Of a stretch of DNA of 64,000 bases, positions 55,404 to 64,000 are shown piece by piece; positions within the stretch are counted from its first letter, which is position 1, and each line of letters starts with the position of its first letter. This stretch comes from Thermoascus crustaceus (lineage: Eukaryota; Ascomycota; Eurotiomycetes; Eurotiales; Thermoascaceae). The notes below the pieces were generated by a model, which did not search any database, was not told the origin of the DNA, and worked only from the letters and a program-made list of their open reading frames with translations. The DNA is taken from positions 1,787,814-1,851,813 of the forward strand of contig BCIC01000004.1 in NCBI GenBank assembly GCA_001599835.1. The letters are read 5' to 3'. Made by a program: the position numbers and the translations under genes.

Positions 55404-56583
55404 GATTGCGCGTGTCAATGGCTGCAGGATACGGCTTGGAAGAAAAGGGGGAGAAGAAAGAGAAGGGAGAAAGTCTCCCACGGAGGTACCCTGGGGAGCT
55501 GCAGACGGAGAGAAGGGCAATGTCTATAGGGGATGAGGAATGATAGATAATACGAATGGGGATGTTTTGAGGACAGCAAAAAGGTACGGGAGGTTAAGTG
55601 GGTGCGATCCGCTGTTCCTGGCGCACGACCAGGGGCTTCTGACTCGCGCGTAGCCAAGGTTCCAGACACCGCAAGAGTGGCTTGCTGGGTTTGACTCCCC
55701 AGGGGCGGAAAAACAAGCAGTACTTATTTAAATCAAAACTCCGCACCCCGTATCCTAGGTCCCAGGCAGCAGATTTATCAAGAGTAGACTCAGCAGAGAG
55801 CCCAGGTATACTGTGGACATAGTTCACCGTTCACCGTCGACGACTCGACGGGCGGGCAGGGGGATCACGCCACTCCGGTCGGGGGCCCTTGTCCCGCAGC
55901 GACAACTTCACATACCTCCTGTATGCCCACCTCTACCTGGGCTTATGCTGTTTTCCTACGGCACACTACCCGCTGACCCGTTTCTAATCTCTTCGTCGCT
56001 ACTGCTTAGAGTCTCTATGGATACAGCGGGGTTATGCACGGTACTTCTGTGGTCTTCCCACCACTCATAGTGTTCCAATTTCACCAGACTTGCCGAATTA
56101 TGGCCATTCCGGGTTTCTGAGGATCGACATGTTTCGTTTCTGCGGCCACATATCCTGTATAATATGGCCATGTACGAGTCTAGGTAAATCTCGAGTTCGG
56201 CCGGGGCGCTTGCATACGGACAGTTGCGTTCCGAGTCAGTTCAGCTTTCCCGTGCCTTGGGGTCATGAAGGGACGACGGCTCCGACTACGGCTGACATGT
56301 GGTGGAGAGCTGAAGCTCTTCCACCGTTCTTCTGGATGAATCTGGAAATTATTACATATAATAATAATAATAATAGTATCAAGCGGTGAAGTTCCCCGAG
56401 TGAGGCTTTTATGCACTCTACATGGACAGCGCGACGCTTGCACCCCAAATGCTCCAATAATCTACGGAGTATCGTAGAGAAACCGACGCATGGAACTGGA
56501 ACCAAGAGATATCGAAGGAGTTGAAATGCGCCAAAACCCAACAAATAGAGAGCTCAATTCCCGAAACATTAGTACAGAAAACC
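55404..56583. promoter_or_regulatory. cyp51B promoter and chk2 3' flank
   Basis: About 1.2 kb between two minus-strand genes. It holds a candidate SREBP site (55864-55874), a CCAAT pentamer at 56075-56079, a (TAA)n tract near 56356-56377 and a TACGGAGTA motif at 56463. No gene was supported. Confidence 0.5.
55864..55874 (+). promoter_or_regulatory. Candidate sterol regulatory element (SrbA/SREBP site)
   Basis: ATCACGCCACT fits the SrbA consensus as I recall it for Aspergillus ((A/G)TCA, a non-A base, C or G, CCAC, pyrimidine). It lies 461 bp upstream of the cyp51B start codon. Ergosterol genes including cyp51 are known SrbA targets in this group. One short match could be chance. Confidence 0.35.
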
Positions 56584-58864
56584 TCACTTCTTCCGGCTTT
56601 TGGGAGGGACTTCGTTCCGCTCATAGCGGCTGGTTGGATCCTCTTCAAACAGCACAGGATCGCCGCGACCCCCCATGTTGATAAACTCCTTAGGCGCACG
56701 GTTCGCAGCCGGAGAGGCTTCACGTTGCTCGCCAGCCTTGGCAGCACGATTGTGGACGCGTTTTCCGGCGTCATTCTTATGGAAGACCTTCACACGTGGA
56801 CCGTCACCTTCAATGTGCTCGCTAACGTCGACATCGTTGATGCTACTGAGAAGCGTACGTTGTCGCTCGACCTTGCGTTTTGAGAAGTCCAGACGGCCCA
56901 AGGCCCCAGTCAGCCCGTCGGTGCTGTCGGCGGTACTAGGATACTTGTCCGTGAGCCAGGGATGCTCGAGACATTCGTCAATGGTAATCCTTTTGTCAAC
57001 GTCGACCGTGAGCATTCTGTCTATCAGGTCTAGGGCCGGGTCGCCCACGGAATCCCAGTACGGTGACGGGTAATCAAAGCGACCCATCTTGATCTGCTGA
57101 GCCAACGTATATGGATTCTCGCGGGTGTACAGCTCGTCTGAGAAGGGGGGAAATCCACAGAGGCAGATATAGAGGACGACACCAAGGGACCACACATCAA
57201 CAGCCTTGGTATACCTTCGGCGGCGTGAATCCTCCAGGATCTCTGGGGCAACATCTACGTAAATAATAAGTATGAAGAAAGACAACCTAAAGGTAACTCG
57301 GCATGCGACTTACAGCTTGGCGTTCCGCATCTGCAAATTTCCGATGTTAGTACACCTCACCAAAAGATTACAGGGCAGGGGCAACTCACAGGGTTGTCGT
57401 AAACGAATCTTCGCCAATAATCTTGGCAAGACCGAAATCACCCAGTTTAACTGTAAGGTTCTTATCCGCGAGCAAGATGTTCTCCGGTTTGATGTCACGG
57501 TGGACGATTCCACGGTCATGCTGGGAGTGTATTAGCGTTGTGTCAGTTTAGCATGAAATATGCCAACAGTCTCACCAGGTATTTTAGGCCCTCAAAGAGC
57601 TGTTTAAAAACTTGACGAGTCTCGTCCTCGGTGAGCTTCTGCTTTCTGACAATCAGGTTGAAGAGTTCGCCTTCTGGAGCAAGTTCAAGGACAAGGTAAA
57701 CCCCGTCAGTTTCATCGAACGTGTCTTTTAGACATAGCAGGCTCGGATGGTTCACGCTCATCAAAAGAGCAATCTCTTGTTGCAGAGAATCCGTCTGAGA
57801 CCTCTGGGAGTCTCCTGTGCGCCTCTCAAAAAACTTGACAGCGTATTTGGTGCCTGTCGCCCGCTCGACGCAAAGATAGACAGTAGCAAAATGACCTTTC
57901 CCAAGCTGTTGAAGGACGCGATACTGCTGGCGGAATCCGTTTGTATCCCTCGTCCTCGGATAGCGGAAGACAAACCGCGCCTCATCTAAAATGGTAACCT
58001 CGTCGCCGTCTTCGAGCTCGCGGTGTTTGTTTCGCCCTACAAGCGCCTCATTGACGAAAGTGCCATTGCTGGAGAGGTCCTCTAGGATAGCAACCATATC
58101 ACCCTTTTTGTTCTCGCTGAATATCAAGCAATGCCGATTAGATATCGTGGGAATGTTGAGGACCAAATCTACGTCCCGTCGTCAGCTGGAGTCTAGTCGT
58201 GGCCACGCTGGATCATTCCTTAGACCTACCGCATTCAGGGTGACGTCCGATAAGATAGCCACCAGGAGGATAATTCTTGTCACGTCTGCTTTCCGAGTTT
58301 TTACTCTGTCTCTGGGTGCCTTTACCGCCCCTGGTTTTGGGTGCGCCGTTTTTTTCATCCTGGCAACTATCCCGCTTTCTCAGAACGAGCGCCTTCCCGA
58401 CCTTGTCGTCGAGCGGGATCAGATAGCCCCAGACACCCTCCGCAGCTTCATCCTCTACATCGTCGGCGAATGCCCGAGGTGGGTAAACAAACTGAGAAAG
58501 GGGCTGGGTATCACCAGGCGGAGACGAGAGGGTCTGGGGTTGTTCAGAAGTGGTCGGTGTATGCGGACGGGCCTGGCCGGAGTGCCCTTCGGGGGGAGTA
58601 GCCGTTAATTCCTTCTGGATATCCGTAGCGGTGGATTCATTATGAGTCACCGGTGTAGGCAAGTAGCTCTTCTCAACCGGAGTGGTAGCCTTAGTTTGCG
58701 AGATCCGCTGTGAGTGCCGAGGCTTCTTTGGATCTTGCGAGTCGTTACCAGCGCTAGCCTATTCAGACAGGCTGGTCAGCAGGTGAGTTGGACGAGGAGG
58801 GACCGGAGAACGCTTGCCGTACCCTACCACGCTTAAGTGAGCTCCTCTCACTGTGAGGTGCCAT
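56584..58864 (-). CDS. chkB: Checkpoint kinase Chk2/Cds1 (FHA + protein kinase)
   Basis: Six exons: 58823-58864, 58230-58758, 57576-58168, 57390-57520, 57314-57330 (17 nt) and 56584-57254. They sum to 1983 nt and 660 residues. After a 190-residue polar region comes an FHA domain (GYLIGRHPECDLVLNIPTIS, NRHCLIF, LSSNGTFVNEALVG) that binds phosphothreonine. The kinase has QLGKGHFATVYL, YAVKFF, HRDIKPENILLA, DFGLAK, CGTPSYVAPE and DVWSLGVVLYICLCGFPPF. The tail has nuclear-type basic patches and ENDs RYERNEVPPKSRKK. FHA before kinase without a second FHA is the Chk2/Cds1 layout; it acts in DNA damage and replication checkpoints. Start MAPHSERSSLKRGR at 58864 has A at -3 and joins in frame over a 64-nt intron; this first junction is the least certain. 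Confidence 0.88.
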
Positions 58865-59652
58865 TTTTTAATTTTTGTTGTTTTCACAACTCCAACCAGC
58901 GGGGCTGGCAGATCGCAGCAACGTCCTTCACCACGGTATAAGCTGACGACAGGCTAGAAGCACACCGGACGAAATTCCTTTGCAGCGGAGACCGCAAGTC
59001 GGTAAGAGTGCGGATGAGGACAGCAAATCTGTCATCTCAGCATTTTGCAGATAGAGGTAGTAATTTCTCGTGCCGGGCAGCGAGTGACTTTGCAACGCCT
59101 GACCAACCTCAGGTATCGCAGGAGCAAAGGCTAACGAGTCGAGTCGAGTCGAGTGATTGAGGAACGAATGGATGTCGGAGGGAGCGGCGAGCCTAGAGCT
59201 GGCGCGCTTAGCTAGGTAGGGCGCCCTCCAGCGGTGCAGCTGATGCCTGCGGGGACTACTAGTAACAACCTTGATATTCGTGCATACAGTACATGTCTAG
59301 AGACTATGGTTACCATCGTTATTCTGCTCGGACAGAAATACTGACACTTGAGTGCAAGCTAATATGTACTTTTGATTGCACAGGGTGCGAGGTAAAAATA
59401 TGATTATTAGTAGCAATAGTTAGTAGCCGTAGTGTCGCGTCGCGCTCCCCGAGCTCCGACTTTAGCGTACCCCGTCCAGCCAGACCTCCTAGACCTATGC
59501 TTTGTTACTGGGAGCTCTACCTTGCAAGTCCGACACTTACGGAGTACACTGCGGAGGTCTTCCCAGACCTGGTCGTCGCCCACGCGTTAAGTAACTGATA
59601 CAGCAAGTTTGCTGATATCGTGCCAGAGGGCTCCTGGCCCTGAGAACTTGCA
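58865..59652. promoter_or_regulatory. Divergent promoter region of chk2 and stt4
   Basis: About 0.8 kb between divergent genes. It has a (CGAGT)4 microsatellite at 59135-59154 and a TACGGAGTA motif at 59538. No gene or defined operator was seen. Confidence 0.5.
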
Positions 59653-62600
59653 ATGGATGTGTAAGATTAGCTCCCCCTATTTCCATTTCCAAGGAGTTGC
59701 TCCGCTGATGACCTTGCATTGAGGCAGCTTCTCCGCAGACATTCGCCGCTCCGCCTTCGAGAAGCTGGCCGCTTTGGCGGTCAAATCTCCAGCTCAGGAT
59801 GGAGAATCGGACATTGGGCGTCTGACAGATCTGTACCAACGTCCAAGGTCACAATCGAATGGTATCCTTGATGGGGTTGTCAAGGGTGCCGTCCCGACAT
59901 CGAGGTTGCCCATGGTTCGCCTTTCTGCCTCTCTGCCCTCTCCTCCCAGGCGCCCGCAGTGCTGAAGCTGACAATTTGGAACAGAGCATTCGAGAATTAG
60001 ATGTCCTCCTTGCGCTGTGCAAAGCTTCTTCTTCGGTGTTCAGATCTGATCATGCGGCACGACTGGTATCGCAGCTGTGCGAGTGCCTTCCTGAGTCGCA
60101 CAGCCAGCTCTTTCGGCCGTCGCCGTTTCTTCGCGACATAAAACCGTCGCCCTCAGAGGCTTTGACTCATCACCTCACAGTAGCCCTTCTGTCGCTAGGC
60201 TCAAACTATCCTTCGCTCCGGGAGCCCGTTGCAAACAGCGTTTTCGAATACCTAAAACAATGCGCGGATGCAGTGCATGCCGTAACTCCTTTACAGGCCC
60301 AGGGTTCACAGTCCGATGATCATGGCGATCTACGGGATTATGAAGAGATAATGTCGATTACCGTGTCCCTTGTGGGTTTTCTTGGGGCTTCGGCAATGAA
60401 TGCTCGTTTTTGGACGGCTGGTGAAACGTTGGAGATAGTCAAGCAGGTGCGAGAGATAATGTCGGAAGAATTCATGGTAGCCGTTGAAACCGCCTCGTCT
60501 ACTATTCGTAACTCTAACACGTCGGAGTATGCCTTGCGCGAATGGAGGAGATATGCTCGACGTTACGCAGCCCACGGACGTCCTCTGGGCGCAATGCTTC
60601 TACAGCAAGGGCTCATGCAATTCATCAAGGCATGCACAGTTTCGATTGTTGTTAGTGCCCAGAACATTTCCGATGACAAGCTCCTGGACAACTATATGAG
60701 CGGCGCCGGCATCGTAAAGACCGATGACGATACAGAGCGTGCTCTTATCGGATATTTGGCTGACATCATAACTGATGAAATCCATTTGCTGGAAGACGGA
60801 TCAGATTACTTGCAGCTTGGATCGTCCTGGCAGCAACGTTTGGCTTTCTCTGTGAAAGCTTCTGCGATTATTGGATTTCTGAACTGCGTGATTTTGGATG
60901 AGGATTCAGCTGACGACGATGTGCTTCTCTCCTGGCTTGAAGATACCCTTGCGGATCAAAGTCAGATGGCGAGCACTGAGTTGGCAGCGGTAACCCTGAA
61001 AAGCATGGCAATCATCGCAAGAGTCTCTCCTTCCACTGCATCCAATATAAGCCGTTCCCTCTTCAGGTTTATCGTTCAAGGTGGCGCAACGGGCTCGATT
61101 GTTGCCGTAGCTGCACGGTGTCTGGCCCAGGTCCTTAGCATCCTGTCTCAGGATGCAATCATCACGACCCTGTATTCTCTGGGCAATGTGCTCAGCCCGG
61201 GGCCCAGCACCGACAGGCCACATCAGAATCCGTCCGCACCGGCTGGGGAGACGGCTAATTTTGCCCCCTATCCTCAGCCAGCAAATGGAAGCCTGATCTC
61301 TCTTTCTCTCAATGGGGATGAAGAGACCACGGTAACCCATCGAAATGTCGTCCATGCTATCGTGACGATTTCCACCAGCTGTAATGATGATAAGATCAAT
61401 GCGTTGGCGCAGTCAATGCTGCTCCAGAAGATCGGGAAGATCAATGCGGTTGTTGACGCATGCATTATTCAGGAAACGGCCGTCCTGGCACTCAGCAGTG
61501 GTCAAACTGATTTCCAGGTGCTGCTTAAATATTACTCTCGTCTGTATCGAGAGGGCCTCGCCAAAGGCTGCAATGTAGTTCCTGATGCGGTCCAGAATGC
61601 GAGGGCATATCTCTCAGTCAACCTGGACCGGAGCTCTCCGCTTCACAGGATTTATCTTGTTCACCTGCTTGAGAGCATCGTCAATAAGGGAGATGCCACT
61701 GATATCGAACACGATCGTCAGAAAGAAGTTGTATTGTCTGCGGACGATATCAGACCGCTCCTTAAGCCATTGGCACTGCTTGTTTCTTCCAAGAGGCAGG
61801 CAACAGCGAACCGTCCTAGGGTCCCAGATTACGATGAGGACGTACTGTCTCTGTTCCGAGATGCTTGGTTCAATATTGCCATCCATGGAATATCTTTGAG
61901 CTCTAAAGTTGGCCAGAGCCATTCCCATGAACTACGTGTCCTCGCGGAACACTCTCCCCCGTTGGTTCCTGAAAATCGTGCCGAGGTACTGGAGAGCGAT
62001 GTTGAGCTGAACACCATCCTCAGACGTGGCATGGCTCCTCACCGTGTGACGGAGCAGAAGAAGACCCTCATTGGCGAGCTTCCTAACCGCGAGTCGGATA
62101 TCAAACGCTTAACTTACCCCAAGGCTGTCTTTCTGAACGCTGCTTTGTTGATCGAGAGCCTCCGGGCATCCTCCGGCGACTGTACCAAGATTCTGACATA
62201 TTTCCTTGATCCGGCGCTGAACGCTCCCGAGGTGGGCAGCTGCATGAATGCTATCGCCGATAAGGTCGTCAACATCTACCTGACGAAGACACTGTCAGGA
62301 AAATATGAAGACTTCTCGGCGCCCTATTTGTCAAAGCAACTGGCTGAAATATTCATAGCATGCTGCCATCGCATTGAAAGAGTGCAAGAAGCTGCGATCG
62401 CTTTGGCCAACAAAATCATCAGCGAGTCTCCTTCCGCACTATGCGAGAGGCATTCTCTCTTCACCTTACTAGAACTTCTGACTGTTATGTGGTTATCTTG
62501 TCTTGAGGGCGAACTGGATGAGTTCGCCTGGAAGTCAACTTTCACCTCTTCCAGAGGTATCGTCAAAGTTGACTTGTCTGATAACTACGACTTCAGGAAG

Positions 62601-64000
62601 CGCACTCTGGATTCATTTTACCGACGAGCCAGTGGCTGGGTCACAACCGTCATGAACCTTGCACCTCTGGACGTCAAAGGACTTCTGCAGGTATGTCTGG
62701 CCGTTTAGCGATCATCTCTACTACGTCGTCCCTCACACAGGTTTAGACATATCTTTCGGAATACGAAGACGACGGCGCCTATGGCCACGTCTCGATGGGC
62801 AGATCGTTTGCTCTTGAAATGGGTTCGCTTATTCCGCAGAGTGATCAGCGGCTAGGTAAGCTGTCGTGTTGCCCGTCTGTATGATAGTTGTAGCTAAGGC
62901 GTCTTCTCAGGATCCATTGACAGCCATGCGGGAGACATCGTCAATGTGGCGTCGGACTTTATCGCGCAGTATACCACCCGCCAGGAATATCGATTCTCAG
63001 AGGCACCTCCAGTCAATGGTCGGGACCGGACAATCTCCGGAGAACATGGTCAGTGACCCCAGTCGCTTGCAGTAGCATCTACTGACTTCCGTGACTGCAC
63101 AGCCCGCAAGATCAGTGCGACTGCATTCAACCTGTCAGAAGCTGTCAAGGATGTTGAAACGACCCTGGCTCGTCTCTATGAGCGGACGTCCGTGAAGGCT
63201 GATGTCTCCACTGGCGAGCTTCGGGAGGCGCTGCGGAAAGCAGCAGCTCTGCTGTGCAGCAGCCACGACACACAGCCCTCGATTATCCACTACCTGGTCG
63301 CGATACCGTTTCAGGTGTTTACAAAGGAGTCGATAAAGCTCGGTATCTCCCTTTGGCTAGGGGTGATCCACGAAAATCCAAGGACCGAGCCAAGGATCCT
63401 AGTTGAAGTGGCCGAAGCTTGGGAGAGAACCATCCAGCGGAAAAAGGGAGTATTTGATCCTTCATTTGAGTGAGTATCTCTAATATACCCTTGTAGCAGA
63501 CACTTTCCCACTAACAGAGAGCAGTCATCTTGATCCGCTTTTCACCAAGATTGAGCTGTTACCAACAGACAAGTCTCTTCTGCTCAAGAAGCAGCAGAAA
63601 GCCCACAATATTGTTTCCCCACACTTTCGTATCCTCCAGTTCTTCGAGAGTCATTTCAACGCCATCCGGCTAGGCTGCATCCACACTCAGAGAGTATTCT
63701 CTCGTCTAATCAGCGCCACGCTTGTAGGTCTGCAGGACACGAAAGGACACCCTCTGGCCAGGGAGATCCATTTTCGCATTATCTTGTTCGGTTTGAGCGT
63801 CTTGAAGTATTCCGCGATCCAAAGCAGTACCGCACAATGGAAGCTAAAGGATCAACTTCTGTCAGCGGCGCTGAGCTGGTTTAAACACCCACCGAGGTAT
63901 GCTCTCCTTCTTTCCCCTCGCGGCTTTCAGGCCTCGTCTCTAACACGGGAATGTCAATGTTCCAGGTGGTCATTTGGGGGAAACCGGCTGCAGATGAAAG
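59653..64000 (+). CDS. stt4: Phosphatidylinositol 4-kinase Stt4 (PI4K III alpha), N-terminal part
   Basis: The gene runs off the right edge. Exons read: 59653-59660, 59728-59861, 59950-62690, 62747-62855, 62911-63048, 63103-63469, 63525-63896 and 63966 onward, about 1300 codons of a protein usually near 1900-2000. Phases agree throughout. The proposed start is MDVFSADIRRSAFEKL after an 8-nt first coding exon. The visible part is the helical solenoid preceding the lipid kinase domain. Recognisable Stt4 stretches are STFTSSRGIVKVDLSDNYDF, DVKGLLQTYLSEYEDDGAYG, GRSFALEMGSLIPQSDQRLG, SDFIAQYTTRQEYRF, IKLGISLWLGVI and WSFGGNRLQMK. The catalytic domain lies outside the window. Stt4 makes plasma-membrane PI4P with partners Efr3 and Ypp1. 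Exon 2 has an alternative in-frame donor at 59885. Confidence 0.88.

Noticed and set aside
59657..59738. stt4 start at the second ATG (59657) with a 4-nt first exon and acceptor at 59738
   Set aside because: Possible in frame (M-Y-I-R-R), but the upstream ATG at 59653 with acceptor at 59727 uses the same donor and gives MDVFSADIRRSAFEKL with a better branch-to-acceptor distance.
1..64000. CRISPR arrays, bacterial operons or a secondary-metabolite cluster
   Set aside because: No spaced short direct repeats were seen, genes are spliced eukaryotic ones, and no backbone synthase (PKS, NRPS, terpene cyclase) is present.

Overview
The window comes from a filamentous ascomycete, most likely an Aspergillus-like member of the Aspergillaceae (Eurotiales). 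Genes carry short introns of about 50-80 nt with GTRNGT donors, CTRAY-type branch sites and YAG acceptors. The products (a Cyp51B-type sterol demethylase, KipA kinesin, Pxr1, DGAT2, Stt4 and others) match that group. Species cannot be fixed by reading alone.

The window has two halves. Positions 1 to about 17,900 are an AT-rich isochore built almost only from dead DNA transposons of the Fot1/pogo type (CENP-B-like DNA-binding domain, DDE_1 nuclease, C-terminal CCHC zinc knuckle) plus an unidentified repeat of about 1 kb. C-to-T and G-to-A decay on both strands, and stop codons explained by single such changes, point to repeat-induced point mutation (RIP). The best preserved copy (13622-15470) is full length with near-perfect terminal inverted repeats and TA target duplication, but has three RIP-type stops. 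One element (8194-9264) sits inside another (7660-9663). The termini of five element families share one plan: ATC followed by two tandem 17-bp repeats.

From about 18 kb on, GC content is normal and the DNA is gene-dense. In order: a small RAMP4/SERP1-like ER membrane protein (+), AP-3 complex delta subunit (-), EMC2 (+), a coiled-coil protein with a ubiquitin-like domain (+), a synaptojanin-like Sac/5-phosphatase (-), the G-patch protein Pxr1 (+), DGAT2 (+), a type II membrane fucosyltransferase-like protein (-), the kinesin KipA (-), the TFIIH kinase Cdk7/Kin28 (-), mitoribosomal protein mS41 (+), sterol 14-alpha-demethylase Cyp51B (-), the checkpoint kinase Chk2/Cds1 (-), and the N-terminal two thirds of the PI 4-kinase Stt4 (+), which runs off the right edge.

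These are housekeeping genes rather than a secondary-metabolite cluster. Several touch membrane lipid and traffic biology (phosphoinositide synthesis and turnover, triacylglycerol and ergosterol synthesis, AP-3 vesicle coats, ER membrane insertion), but no operon-like coordination is visible. For most multi-exon genes I assigned splice sites base by base, and the exon sums are divisible by three.

The most unusual gene-level feature is a set of introns at or inside the start codon: AT|G in the AP-3 delta gene, ATG| in the RAMP4-like gene, and 8 nt into stt4.
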